64,000 nucleotides of DNA from DATBAX01 sp963762965. GTDB taxonomy: Bacteria > Acidobacteriota > Terriglobia > Terriglobales > Acidobacteriaceae. The notes beneath the pieces were generated by a model. That model was not told the DNA's origin. It did not search any database and saw nothing but the letters and a program-made list of their open reading frames with translations. This document shows, one piece after another, positions 43,897 to 52,885 of this stretch (the stretch's first letter is position 1; each line of letters opens with the position of its first letter). The stretch is from the NCBI GenBank assembly GCA_963762965.1, contig CAVXME010000001.1:3038001-3102000 (forward strand), written 5' to 3'. The translations under genes were made by a program, and so were the position numbers.

Positions 43897-43929
43897 CAAA
43901 AGAAAAAGGCGGGCAAAGTGCGCCCGCCT
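43897..43929 (-). terminator. Rho-independent terminator of the secreted 125-residue protein gene
   Basis: The stem AGGCGGGC/GCCCGCCT (43907-43914 and 43922-43929) has a 7-nt loop. On the minus strand it is followed by TTTTTCTTTT, so it serves the convergent minus-strand gene. Only weak T-richness follows on the plus strand, so leuS may rely on it less well. Confidence 0.75.
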
Positions 43930-43951
43930 AAATCCATGTCGCCGTGCTCAA

Positions 43952-44329
43952 TTAATTGGTTGCGAGTTGGCTCTGAGATTCGGTCAGGACCAACGATTGC
44001 GAACTATGCGAGAGGTCAATCTCTTCGACCGTCACCTTGTCTCCGGCGGTGCGATAAGTGACCTGAGTTTTTTCCACTGGCTTCGCATTGTCCACCAGTT
44101 TGGCCGGAGCGGTCGCTACGACCTTCCCATCCTGCAACACTTTTACCTGCACGTTGTCGCCGGTGCCTTCCCACTGCAGTTTGTAATCGCCCGCAGTCAG
44201 TTCGGTCGCTCCAACCTGTGACTTGTAGAGCAGAGTGAACTTGGTGCCGGTTTTGTCCTTGGCAAATGCGCTGGCCGGCAACAGAGACGCGGCCAAAAGA
44301 AATGCGGCGGTGTATTTGTGGTTCTTCAT
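43952..44329 (-). CDS. Small secreted protein of unknown function
   Basis: A 125-residue protein with a clear signal peptide (LLAASLLPASAFAK) and a beta-rich domain (FTLLYKSQVGATELTAGDYKLQW, KVLQDGKVVATAPAKLV). Similar small secreted proteins are common in Acidobacteriota, but no function is known. It is bounded by its own terminator. The 227-bp region upstream (44330-44556) is AT-rich and carries repeated AGTTAACGTTA motifs. Confidence 0.75.
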   Translation of the reverse strand: MKNHKYTAAFLLAASLLPASAFAKDKTGTKFTLLYKSQVGATELTAGDYKLQWEGTGDNVQVKVLQDGKVVATAPAKLVDNAKPVEKTQVTYRTAGDKVTVEEIDLSHSSQSLVLTESQSQLATN

Positions 44330-44501
44330 ATGGTCTTCCTCCTAGAGAAGAGTGGTTTGAGTATGAGCGGCGCCCTGTGCGCTTGCACCGATTAGAAAAA
44401 CGATTTTTCTAATGATGTACTGAGTTTGACGTATGCTGAGTCGAGAAGGTTTCAACAATCGCCTGCGATTGCAATTGAATGTTTTTATCGAGTCTATTGT
44501 G

Positions 44502-44531
44502 AGTTAACGTTATCGCTAAAAGTTAACGTTA
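44502..44531. promoter_or_regulatory. Tandem AGTTAACGTTA direct repeats in divergent promoter region
   Basis: Two exact 11-bp copies of AGTTAACGTTA start 19 bp apart (44502 and 44521), i.e. nearly two helical turns, in the gap between the divergent genes starting at 44329 and at 44557/44575. They include the palindromic core TTAACGTTAA-like. The arrangement fits a transcription-factor operator, but no regulator gene is adjacent. Confidence 0.45.
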
Positions 44532-44574
44532 CCTTAGCGGACTATTCACACCCGAGGTGCGATACTCTATTCCT

Positions 44575-45615
44575 ATGCCGGGCCGCTCACCCACCTTCGC
44601 TGGTTTTCGCATCATGTTTTCGCGGCCATTGTTCGGCCTGGCGGAGATTGCCTGGCGTTGGAGCTTCGGTTTTGCCGCCGCGTCGCTGCTCATATTTTCG
44701 GGAATCGAATACCTGGATTCTCTGCCCGTCACCGCCCGTGACCAATTGCTGTTCCGGACTCGCCAGCCAGCCCTGATCTCACGGGCGCTGGCGCATATTT
44801 TCCATGGCAGTTCGCCGCGCCTGATCGCCGCGCTGATTTTGCTGGTTGTGACTTTGTCCGTCGCCTGGATCGTGCTTGCTTCCCTGGGCCGCACAGCCAC
44901 CATACGGGCGCTCTTGGACGAGTTTCACCAGGAGGATGGTCTGCCATCCTCGCAACTCCAAGCCAGCCATTTTCCTCAGCGCTCGCTCATCGGACTTAAC
45001 TTTCTTCGCGTGGCCGCCGCCCTGGCTGCATTCGTAGGTTGCGTGGCGGCTTTTCTTCTGGGCGGGGCGGCGTCTCCCGAAAGCGATCCTTCTCCCGGAA
45101 GCGCGATGCTAATCTTTTTCTTCGTGGTCATGCTGGTCGGTCTGGCCTGGTCAACCCTCAACTGGTTTCTATCTCTCGCGGCGGTGTTTGCGGTTGCGGA
45201 GGGCTGCGACACCTTCGGCGCGCTTAACTCCGCTATGGCTCTCTGCCGCCTTCGCATCGGTTCCATACTGGCTGCCAGTACATGGTTTGGACTAGGCCAT
45301 ATAGTCGTTTTCTTTATTGGCACTTCTGCGGTCGCTTTTCCCATGGCCTTCGCCGGATTGCTTCCCGCAGGCGTAGTTCTTGGCGGCGTGCTGCTGGTGA
45401 CTCTTTTATATTTTGCCGCGGTAGATTTCCTCTACATTGGGCGTCTGGCGTCGTTCATTGCCATCCTCGAACAGCCGGACGTTCTGCCCACGGTTGAAAT
45501 CACCTCCCCGCCACCGGCGGGAGGTCAGCCCGCAGTCGTTCACCAGCTGGCCAACGAGATGGATCGCGACGAACTCATCCTCAGCGATCTGCCAAACCTG
45601 ATTCAAGAGACCTGA
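44575..45615 (+). CDS. Polytopic membrane protein of unknown function
   Basis: A protein of about 346 residues with roughly six hydrophobic helices and a hydrophilic stretch near residues 100-135 (ALLDEFHQEDGLPSSQ). The last 45 residues are a soluble tail (VEITSPPPAGGQPAVVHQLANEMD). No family is recognised. The ATG at 44575 and a GTG at 44557 are both possible starts and neither has a good ribosome site. It precedes guaA by 76 bp on the same strand and may share a transcript with it. Confidence 0.65.
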   Translation: MPGRSPTFAGFRIMFSRPLFGLAEIAWRWSFGFAAASLLIFSGIEYLDSLPVTARDQLLFRTRQPALISRALAHIFHGSSPRLIAALILLVVTLSVAWIVLASLGRTATIRALLDEFHQEDGLPSSQLQASHFPQRSLIGLNFLRVAAALAAFVGCVAAFLLGGAASPESDPSPGSAMLIFFFVVMLVGLAWSTLNWFLSLAAVFAVAEGCDTFGALNSAMALCRLRIGSILAASTWFGLGHIVVFFIGTSAVAFPMAFAGLLPAGVVLGGVLLVTLLYFAAVDFLYIGRLASFIAILEQPDVLPTVEITSPPPAGGQPAVVHQLANEMDRDELILSDLPNLIQET

Positions 45616-45690
45616 CTCGAAAGCCTAGAGCCTAACGCCCAGCGCCAGAGATGAGCTTTACACTTGCCTTCCGATTTGAGAAACTCATCA

Positions 45691-47268
45691 GTGGAAACCC
45701 AATCCAGCCTTAGCCAGTCGATCGTCGTCCTGGATTTTGGCGCGCAGTACTCTCAGTTGATCGCGCGCCGCATCCGCGAGCAGAATGTTTTCTCCGTAGT
45801 TCTCCCCTGCAACGCCACGCTCGAAGAAATTCACAGCTATTCGCCGGTCGGCATCATTTTGTCCGGCGGGCCTTCGTCCGTTTATGACACAGACGCTCCC
45901 GTCGCTAACCAGGGCATCTTCAATCTCGGGCTGCCCATTCTCGGTATCTGCTACGGGCTGCAATACATGGTGTACGCCCTCGGCGGCAAGGTGCGTCCGG
46001 CGGCAAAACGCGAATATGGTCACGCCAAAGTCGAGTTACAGGACGGATCGCGCCTCTTCGCAGGCCTCCCCAAAGTTCTCGCAGTTTGGATGTCCCACGG
46101 CGACGAAGCCGAAGCCCTTCCAGAAGGTTTCCGCTTGACCGCGAAATCACCCAACGCGGTTGCCGCGATCGAAAATTCAGAGAAAAAAATGTGGGCGGTA
46201 CAATTCCATCCCGAAGTCCATCACACCCCACTCGGCACCGACATCCTACGCAATTTCGCTCTCAACATCTGCGGCGCCAAGCCCAACTGGACCGCGCAGC
46301 GCTTCATCGACGAAACCGTCGCTAGCGTTCGCCAGACCGTGGGCCGCGGACGCGCCATTTGCGCTCTTTCCGGCGGGGTGGACTCGGCAGTAGCCGCTGT
46401 TCTAGTTGACCGCGCCATGCGCACCGACAAAGAACCCACTCGTTTGACCTGCGTATTCGTGAACAACGGCGTGCTGCGCAAGAACGAATTCGAAAAAGTC
46501 CAGCAGAACCTGCGCGACAAGCTTGGACTACATTTAATCGCGGTCGACGCCACCGAGCGTTTTATGAGCAAACTCGCTGGCGTCACCGATCCCGAGACCA
46601 AGCGCAAAATTATCGGCAGCGAATTCATCGCCGTGTTCGACGAAGAAGCCCATCGCATCGAGAAAGAAGAGGGAATCGTGGATTGGCTGGTGCAGGGCAC
46701 GCTCTATCCCGACGTCATCGAATCACGCTCGGTCCGCGGCCCCTCGCAGATCATCAAGTCTCATCACAACGTCGGCGGCCTGCCCGAGAAGATGAAACTC
46801 AAACTCATCGAGCCGCTGAAGGAATTATTCAAAGACGAAGTCCGCCGCATCGGACGCGACCTCGGCATGCCCGAGGAAATCCTTCAGCGCCAGCCCTTCC
46901 CCGGCCCGGGGCTTGCGGTGAGAATCGTTGGTGAAGTCACGCCCGATCGCACCGCCATCCTGCGCGAATGCGACGAGATCGTCGTCGATGAAATCAAGAA
47001 GGCCGGCCTCTATAACAAAATCTGGCAATCATTTGCTGTGTTATTGCCAGTCATGTCGGTAGGTGTGATGGGTGACCAGCGAACCTATGCCTACACCTGC
47101 GCCGTCCGCGCCGTTCACTCCGAAGACGGCATGACCGCCGACTGGGTGCCCTTGCCCCATGAACTCCTCAAGACCATGTCCAGCCGGATTGTGAACGAAG
47201 TCAAAGGCGTGAACCGCGTCGTGTACGACATCACCTCTAAACCGCCCGGAACCATTGAATGGGAGTAA
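45691..47268 (+). CDS. guaA: GMP synthase (glutamine-hydrolysing)
   Basis: An enzyme of about 525 residues converting XMP to GMP. The N-terminal class I glutamine amidotransferase domain has the nucleophile in GICYGLQYM and HPEVHHTP. The ATP-PPase domain has the P-loop SGGVDSAVAA. The C-terminal dimerisation domain includes QRQPFPGPGLAVRI and ends KPPGTIEWE. The GTG at 45691 leaves a short N-terminus before SIVVLDFGAQYSQLI; a TTG nine codons upstream (45664) is an alternative. Confidence 0.95.
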   Translation: METQSSLSQSIVVLDFGAQYSQLIARRIREQNVFSVVLPCNATLEEIHSYSPVGIILSGGPSSVYDTDAPVANQGIFNLGLPILGICYGLQYMVYALGGKVRPAAKREYGHAKVELQDGSRLFAGLPKVLAVWMSHGDEAEALPEGFRLTAKSPNAVAAIENSEKKMWAVQFHPEVHHTPLGTDILRNFALNICGAKPNWTAQRFIDETVASVRQTVGRGRAICALSGGVDSAVAAVLVDRAMRTDKEPTRLTCVFVNNGVLRKNEFEKVQQNLRDKLGLHLIAVDATERFMSKLAGVTDPETKRKIIGSEFIAVFDEEAHRIEKEEGIVDWLVQGTLYPDVIESRSVRGPSQIIKSHHNVGGLPEKMKLKLIEPLKELFKDEVRRIGRDLGMPEEILQRQPFPGPGLAVRIVGEVTPDRTAILRECDEIVVDEIKKAGLYNKIWQSFAVLLPVMSVGVMGDQRTYAYTCAVRAVHSEDGMTADWVPLPHELLKTMSSRIVNEVKGVNRVVYDITSKPPGTIEWE

Positions 47269-47293
47269 GAAGCGGGCCTTTCCTACCACGACT

Positions 47294-47324
47294 CACGTAG
47301 GGACAGCCGCCTCGGCTGTCCGGC
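47294..47324. repeat. 31-bp repeat, GTAGGGACAGCC family, copy 2
   Basis: Identical in 31 bases to 39526-39556 (CACGTAGGGACAGCCGCC...GGCTGTCCGGC), in the same orientation. It lies between guaA and the convergent transglutaminase-like gene, where it could also act as a weak hairpin. Confidence 0.8.
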
Positions 47325-47345
47325 AAAGAGAAGCGAGGTAGCTGT

Positions 47346-48338
47346 TTACTTCACCGCCGCCATCCCTTTATCCACATCCGCAAACGAAAACGCCGTGGAA
47401 ACGTTGGGAAACTCCTTCCCCGCTACTTCCACATAGGGATACACAAAATAATTCAGCGAATCACCCTCCTGCCTGGGGTTTAGCATCAGATCGCGCCCCA
47501 TGCTGAACTGCACCCGATTGTCATCCTGTGCCCCAAAAAAATATTCCCGCTTTTCCTGATGTTTCCAGGCCTCGGAAATATCCACCGGAATCCATCCATG
47601 AGTGGGTTCGAAGAACTCCGCCCAGCAGTGATATCCGGCAATCTCGGCTGCATGCTTGTCCGGAGGCAGCGGAAATCCAATTTCAAACCGCGCCGGAATT
47701 CCCTGCGAACGTGCCATGGCAATAAACAAAGAATGAAAGTCGGTGCAGTTGCCTTTCTTCGCATCGCAGGCGTACAGCACATCGCCCCGGCCCCAACCGG
47801 TTCCCGTCTTGTCATACCGCATGGTGGTGAAAACGTAGTCGTATATGGCTCGCGCTTTATCCAGAGACGAAGTCTTTCCCTCAGTTACTTTCACTGCCAG
47901 GTCCGCCGGTAATCCCGTTACCGGTACCAGCTTGTCCGGTGCCAGATATTCTTTTCTTTCCTTGTCGCTCAATTTGAGCGCCTCCAGGTGCGGGGAATAC
48001 ACCCCGAACGTCAACCGCTCATGCCGCACCACGTCGTAGACAACTTCAAAATGCAGTTCCATCTGCTTTGCCTTCGAGGTTTCGGCGTAGTAAATCTCGT
48101 TCCCATTTTTCGATTCGCGGGTTTTCTTCAGCGGTAAATCACCACCGGCTGAAACGACCTTCACTTCCTGAAACTGGTCCGAATGGGCGGCAGGGAACCA
48201 GACTCGCACTTTGTCGCCGAGCAGAATGTTCTTCACCGTAAATCCATAGTGAAAGGTAAAATGCCGCGTCTCTTGCGCCCCAGCTAACGACGCTAATGCC
48301 AGTGCGCAGGCAAATGACTGCCGAATTTTCCGAAGCAT
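47346..48338 (-). CDS. Secreted transglutaminase-like protein
   Basis: A 330-residue protein with a signal peptide (first 21 residues, ending ASLAGAQ), then a beta-domain and a transglutaminase-like core with the Cys in KGNCTDFHSLF, the His in YHCWAEFF and the Asp in GWIPVDISEA, the Cys-His-Asp triad. Bacterial members are often proteases or cross-linking enzymes of the cell envelope; the exact reaction is unknown. AAAGGGAA lies before the ATG. It is convergent with guaA. Confidence 0.85.
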   Translation of the reverse strand: MLRKIRQSFACALALASLAGAQETRHFTFHYGFTVKNILLGDKVRVWFPAAHSDQFQEVKVVSAGGDLPLKKTRESKNGNEIYYAETSKAKQMELHFEVVYDVVRHERLTFGVYSPHLEALKLSDKERKEYLAPDKLVPVTGLPADLAVKVTEGKTSSLDKARAIYDYVFTTMRYDKTGTGWGRGDVLYACDAKKGNCTDFHSLFIAMARSQGIPARFEIGFPLPPDKHAAEIAGYHCWAEFFEPTHGWIPVDISEAWKHQEKREYFFGAQDDNRVQFSMGRDLMLNPRQEGDSLNYFVYPYVEVAGKEFPNVSTAFSFADVDKGMAAVK

Positions 48339-48558
48339 AACCGGGTTCCCTTTCCTGTGACCTGATGGCTGGTGGCTGACGACTGTCTTTCAAACGACGC
48401 ACGGGCGTTTAGGAGGGCCGCCGTCAAGTGAAGCCGCGTCGCAGCGCGCGCATGGAAGGATGGTTGCGCATTGAGGCTTTAATTCTAAACCAAGATGTTC
48501 AACAGATATTCTTCACAATCGCGAGCACAAAAACGTCTCTCTCCGCTAGAATGCCGAA

Positions 48559-49488
48559 GTGTCCGCCGCCATTCAATGCCGCGACCTGCGCAAGACCTAC
48601 GACGGCAAAGTCGAAGCCGTTCGTGGCCTCAATCTCGAAATTCAGGGCGGCGAGTGCTTCGGCCTGCTCGGCCCCAATGGCGCGGGCAAGACTACCACCA
48701 TCGAAATCCTCGAAGGTTTACTCGCTCCCACGGCCGGTCAGGTAACCATTCTCGGTCGCAACTGGCAAACCAATCAGCGTGAGCTACGCGAGCTGCTCGG
48801 GGTCTCTTTGCAGGAAACTCGTCTGACGGAAAAGCTCACCGTCCGCGAGACACTGCATCTTTTTGCCAGCTTCTATCGCCAACCCCGTTCGGCGGAGGCA
48901 GTATTGGAAGAAATGCAGCTCACCGAAAAGGCGAATGCCCGGGTCGGCACACTATCCGGCGGACAACGCCAACGGCTTGCCGTGGCGACTGCGCTGGTCG
49001 GCAATCCGAAAATTCTTTTCCTCGATGAACCCACCACCGGCCTTGACCCGCAGAGCCGCCGCCAGCTTTGGGACATCATTCGCGCCTTTCAAAAGGCCGG
49101 CGGAACAGTCTTGCTGACCACACATTACATGGACGAAGCCGAACGTCTCTGCGATCGCCTCGCCATCGTTGATCACGGCCAGATCATCGCCGAAGGCTCA
49201 CCGGCGGACCTCATTGACCGCCTCGGCGGACACCACGTGGTGGAATTCTCTGTCAGCAACTCCGACGGCGCCACTCTGGAAAGTTGGCGGCCTCTTCCCG
49301 GTGTTGAGTCTGTCCGTGACGAGAATGGTCTGATTAGCCTGACTGTGCATGAACCGCATCTCACCATTCCTGCATTGTTGGATGCGGTCGCCAAACGGGG
49401 TGAGCAATTGCTTCATCTCACCACCCGCCAGGCCAGCCTGGAGGACGTCTTCGTGCGCCTGACCGGACGCCATCTGAGGGAGGAGTGA
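48559..49488 (+). CDS. ABC transporter ATP-binding protein
   Basis: A 309-residue ATPase. Walker A is GPNGAGKTTT (about residue 37-46), the Q-loop GVSLQETRLTEKLTVRE, the signature LSGGQRQRLAVA, Walker B ILFLDEPTTGLDP, and the switch LLTTHYMDEAE. The C-terminal extension fits the DrrA/CcmA-type multidrug or polysaccharide exporters. It starts with GTG at 48559. Its stop overlaps the permease start (GTGATGA), so the two form one operon. Confidence 0.9.
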   Translation: MSAAIQCRDLRKTYDGKVEAVRGLNLEIQGGECFGLLGPNGAGKTTTIEILEGLLAPTAGQVTILGRNWQTNQRELRELLGVSLQETRLTEKLTVRETLHLFASFYRQPRSAEAVLEEMQLTEKANARVGTLSGGQRQRLAVATALVGNPKILFLDEPTTGLDPQSRRQLWDIIRAFQKAGGTVLLTTHYMDEAERLCDRLAIVDHGQIIAEGSPADLIDRLGGHHVVEFSVSNSDGATLESWRPLPGVESVRDENGLISLTVHEPHLTIPALLDAVAKRGEQLLHLTTRQASLEDVFVRLTGRHLREE

Positions 49489-50603
49489 TGACCACCACCA
49501 CCGTCGCGCCCACCGCTCCGGCTGCTGAACCGAAGAAACGTCCCGCGCCGCCGAATGGCCGCTGGTCCGGCTACAGGCACCTGTTAATGGCCCGCCTGAG
49601 AGAATTACAGCGTGAGCCCGAAGTCATCTTTTGGGTTTTCATGTTTCCCATACTGCTGGCCTTGGGCCTCGGCATCGCTTTTCGCAACAAGCCCGCCGAC
49701 GCCACGCCGATCGCGATTGTTTCGGGCCCCGGCGCACAAGGTACCTTGGCGCTGATTCAGCGCTCGCCACAAAACTCCTTGATTCGTGCGGAAGTGCTTG
49801 AGCAATCGCAGGCCCTGCAAGGCTTCCGCTTGGGGAAATATGATCTTGTGGTCGAAACCGGCCAGGACGGCAGGATTCAATATCGTTACGACCCGGCGCG
49901 TCCGGAGAGCGTTCTTTCTCGAGCTGAGGTCGACGCCGCCCTGCAATCTGCCGCCGGCCGCAAGGACGTCATCCCGACCACGGCCGTCACCTCGAGCGAG
50001 CCGGGCTCCCGTTACATTGATTTCCTCGTCCCCGGCATGCTCGGCATGAACCTGATGAATGCAGCCATGTGGGGAATCGGCTTCGCCCTGGTTGAAATGC
50101 GCCAGCGTAAACTGCTCAAGCGCTTCGTGGCCACTCCCATGCGCCGGATGGACTTCCTGCTCGCTCTGCTCAGCAGCCGCTTAATCTTGATGGTTGTCGA
50201 AGTCAGCTTGCTGCTCGGTTTCGGCGCGCTGGTTTTTCACATGCGTATTCTGGGTTCTCTATTCACCATCCTGCTGATCGGAGCCATCGGCGCAGTCTCT
50301 TTCGGCGGCCTGGGTCTGCTCACCGCCAGCCGCGCTCAGAAAATCGAAAGCGTCAGCGGTCTCATGAACCTGGTCATGATGCCGATGTGGATTTTCTCCG
50401 GCGTCTTCTTCTCCTACCAGCGTTTCCCCGCGGTGATTCAGCCCTTCATTAAGCTGCTTCCTTTAACCGCCCTCAACGACGCACTGCGCGACACCATCCT
50501 GCAAGGCGCATCGTTGTTTGCGCAATCTGGACGCATCCTAGTCCTCGTCGTTTGGGGTGGGGTGTCTTTCCTGCTAGCCCTGCGCTGGTTCCGCTGGACC
50601 TAA
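49485..50603 (+). CDS. ABC-2 type transporter permease
   Basis: A 372-residue membrane protein with one N-terminal helix (VIFWVFMFPILLALGLGIAF), a large extracytoplasmic domain (residues about 65-185), then five helices with the ABC-2 segments YIDFLVPGMLGMNLMNAAMWGI, KRFVATPMRRMDFLLA and MMPMWIFSGVFFSYQRFP. This is the DrrB/YhhJ-like arrangement. It works with the ATPase encoded just upstream. The substrate is unknown. Confidence 0.88.
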   Translation: MMTTTTVAPTAPAAEPKKRPAPPNGRWSGYRHLLMARLRELQREPEVIFWVFMFPILLALGLGIAFRNKPADATPIAIVSGPGAQGTLALIQRSPQNSLIRAEVLEQSQALQGFRLGKYDLVVETGQDGRIQYRYDPARPESVLSRAEVDAALQSAAGRKDVIPTTAVTSSEPGSRYIDFLVPGMLGMNLMNAAMWGIGFALVEMRQRKLLKRFVATPMRRMDFLLALLSSRLILMVVEVSLLLGFGALVFHMRILGSLFTILLIGAIGAVSFGGLGLLTASRAQKIESVSGLMNLVMMPMWIFSGVFFSYQRFPAVIQPFIKLLPLTALNDALRDTILQGASLFAQSGRILVLVVWGGVSFLLALRWFRWT

Positions 50604-50637
50604 GATGGGTCCCGAAGAGACGGCACAAGCTCACACC

Positions 50638-51093
50638 TCAGCTCTTGCTCTTCTTCGCTTTCTTCATCGCCCGCGCCCGCCTCCCCAACTCTTTCTCTGA
50701 ATACATGCTCCCGCGACAACTCGCCGCCCCGCAAAAACACGGAGACTCATCGTCCAGCTCGCCATCGTACAGGTTGTAGTCATAGCTCAACTCCTCGCCC
50801 GCCCCGATGTCGCGGATCGAAGTGATCAGCACTCGCCCATCGATTTCATCCGCTTCGCAATTAGGATCGCAGGAGTGATTAATAAATGCCGCCACTCCGT
50901 CGCCATCAATTGCATGCTCGCCGTCGGTAAGCCCGAAAAGATAAGTCCGCGGAGATTTCTCATAAATATCATCCGCTTCCTTAATGGTAAGGCGCGGCCC
51001 CGTATACTCGATGACCAACTCCTTCTGCTTGATGGGCTCAGTCGTGTAGCAGCCATCCGAGTGAATCTTCGACCGGCGAATCACCAGACTCAT
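50638..51093 (-). CDS. SET-domain protein lysine methyltransferase-like protein
   Basis: A 151-residue protein that is a nearly bare SET domain: HSDGCYTTEPIKQKELVIEYTG at the start, then DGVAAFINHSCDPNCEADE (the NHSC pseudoknot motif), GEELSYDYNLYDGE, and a post-SET-like cysteine group SPCFCGAASCRG. The tail is Lys/Arg-rich (RRARAMKKAKKSKS). SET enzymes transfer a methyl group from SAM to lysine side chains; the bacterial targets are largely unknown. The ATG at 51093 gives a start close to the domain boundary. Confidence 0.88.
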   Translation of the reverse strand: MSLVIRRSKIHSDGCYTTEPIKQKELVIEYTGPRLTIKEADDIYEKSPRTYLFGLTDGEHAIDGDGVAAFINHSCDPNCEADEIDGRVLITSIRDIGAGEELSYDYNLYDGELDDESPCFCGAASCRGSMYSEKELGRRARAMKKAKKSKS

Positions 51094-51188
51094 AACTGAT
51101 GTGGCCCTTCCCGCCACCATTCATCATAACGTCTCCGCGTTGCCAGCACGTTCCCCGCGATGTTAATCTCGCCTTAACAAACTATCGA

Positions 51189-51263
51189 GCGGGAGTAGTT
51201 CAGAGGTAGAACGCCAGCTTCCCAAGCTGGATGTCGCCGGTTCGATCCCGGTCTCCCGCTCCA
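51189..51263 (+). tRNA. tRNA-Gly (anticodon CCC)
   Basis: A full cloverleaf: acceptor stem GCGGGAG/CTCCCGC, D-arm GTTCAGAGGTAGAAC, anticodon stem-loop CCAGC-TTCCCAA-GCTGG with anticodon CCC, T-arm GCCGGTTCGATCCCGGT, and a discriminator U followed by an encoded CCA. CCC decodes GGG glycine codons. Confidence 0.95.
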
Positions 51264-51289
51264 TCTTTTCCACCCAGGATGAGACAAGC

Positions 51290-52195
51290 ATGTCGATTCG
51301 GCCAGTGAAGCGGGTCATCAAGTCCAAACCGACCATGGAAGGCGCAGGAGTACATTTGCGCCGCGCGTTCGGCTTCGGCAACACCAAAGACTTTGATCCG
51401 TTCCTGCTGCTCGATGATTTCCGCAACGATGTCCCGGAAGATTATTTGGCGGGCTTCCCATGGCATCCCCATCGTGGGATCGAGACCATCACGTACGTTC
51501 TGGCAGGAACGGTGGAACATGGCGATAGTATGGGGAACCACGGCGCGATCGCGGCCGGCGACGTGCAATGGATGACGGCAGGCAGCGGCATCATCCATCA
51601 GGAGATGCCCAAGGGTGATCAAGCCGGCCGCATGCACGGATTTCAATTGTGGGCGAATCTTCCGGCATCGCTCAAGATGACTGATCCGCGTTACCAGGAA
51701 GTGAAAGCCCTCGACATCCCTGAAATCAAGGACGACGACGGTACCCACGTGCGCGTGGTGTGCGGATCTTTCTGGGGGAAGACGGGCCCAGTCGATGGAA
51801 TTGCCGCCGAGCCGATTTATCTGGATGTTTCCGTATCTCCCGGCCGAAGAAAAACGCTCCCGGTGGAAACCACTCGCCACGCCTTCGCCTACGTTTTTGC
51901 GGGAAGCGGAAAGTTCTGTAACGCATCCGGTCCGCTCAGGGTGCCCACCGAAGGCGTGAAATGGTTGGACACTGCGCCTCCCGTGGAAGCCGATAATCGT
52001 TCGCTCATACTTTTTGATCGCGGCGACGAGGTCACCGTGCAAGCCGGAGACGATGGCATCCGGTTCCTCTTGGTCTCAGGGAAACCGCTCGAAGAACCAG
52101 TGGCATGGTACGGACCCATCGTCATGAACACGCAGGAACAACTCCGGCAGGCTTTCGAGCAACTCGAGCAGGGAAAATTCCTGAAACAATCATGA
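51290..52195 (+). CDS. Pirin family protein
   Basis: A 301-residue bicupin. The N-terminal cupin carries the metal ligands in FPWHPHRGIETITYVLAG (H-x-H) and the downstream HQEMPK, with GSGIIHQE typical of pirins. The C-terminal cupin holds VSPGRRKTLPVETTRHAFAYVF. Some pirins show quercetinase activity or act as redox sensors; the role here is not known. It starts 27 bp after the tRNA and is probably transcribed separately or by read-through. Confidence 0.9.
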   Translation: MSIRPVKRVIKSKPTMEGAGVHLRRAFGFGNTKDFDPFLLLDDFRNDVPEDYLAGFPWHPHRGIETITYVLAGTVEHGDSMGNHGAIAAGDVQWMTAGSGIIHQEMPKGDQAGRMHGFQLWANLPASLKMTDPRYQEVKALDIPEIKDDDGTHVRVVCGSFWGKTGPVDGIAAEPIYLDVSVSPGRRKTLPVETTRHAFAYVFAGSGKFCNASGPLRVPTEGVKWLDTAPPVEADNRSLILFDRGDEVTVQAGDDGIRFLLVSGKPLEEPVAWYGPIVMNTQEQLRQAFEQLEQGKFLKQS

Positions 52196-52261
52196 TTCGA
52201 ATTTTGTCTCAGTCGAGGCAGCGCTCGAATTCCTCGAAGGCACAGAGGGTCTCCGGCGCTA

Positions 52262-52642
52262 CTACTTGTTCTTCTTCGCGGTGAAAGTTCCAGCGGCATT
52301 CACCGGCTGGACGTCAATCGCACCCGTCATGGCTGAATCGCCGTCCCACGCGCCGGTGTAGGTGGCGGTGAGAGTGCTGCCGTTCCAATCCACGTCGTAC
52401 TTCCAGGTCACTGTTTTATCTTTTACGTCACCCGTAAATGGAGTCGGTTTTTCGTCAGGCGCGTTGCTATCGCCGTTGTGGCAGGACCCGGTCAATTTAT
52501 TGCCATCCTGTTTGAAGGTGCAGAGCCGGTCAACGGCATAACCACTGACGTTCCCCTCCACCTTCCAGGTTCCGGAAACCGAGTTGTCGGCCGCAAGCAC
52601 GGGCAAGGCGGAAAATAACAGCATAATTGCTAGACGCTTCAT
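52262..52642 (-). CDS. Small secreted beta-barrel-like protein
   Basis: A 126-residue protein with a signal peptide (LLFSALPVLAADNS) and a beta-rich lipocalin-like domain (GTWKVEGNVSG, CTFKQDGNKLTGSCHNGD, VTWKYDVDWNGSTLTATYTGAWD). The two cysteines may form a disulfide. The start at 52642 has AAAGGAA upstream. The function is unknown; the domain is common in Acidobacteriota secreted proteins. Confidence 0.75.
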   Translation of the reverse strand: MKRLAIMLLFSALPVLAADNSVSGTWKVEGNVSGYAVDRLCTFKQDGNKLTGSCHNGDSNAPDEKPTPFTGDVKDKTVTWKYDVDWNGSTLTATYTGAWDGDSAMTGAIDVQPVNAAGTFTAKKNK

Positions 52643-52885
52643 CGAGAGTGTTCCTTTCGTTGCAGAATTGTATTTCATTTGAGCCGCTCATCCACAAAGG
52701 TAAATTTATTCACGCCGGAAGAAAACCTCAAAAGAGAATGCACCATCCTAAGCTCGGTGACCAGTGGAATTTGTCAGCGACGAAAAATGACAATTGTCAC
52801 ACTTGTGCGGTTCACATTCCGTTCCCAGGGCTTGCACACGCTCAATCTTTCAAGAATATAATAAAGTGTCGTCATAGGAGGCTGA

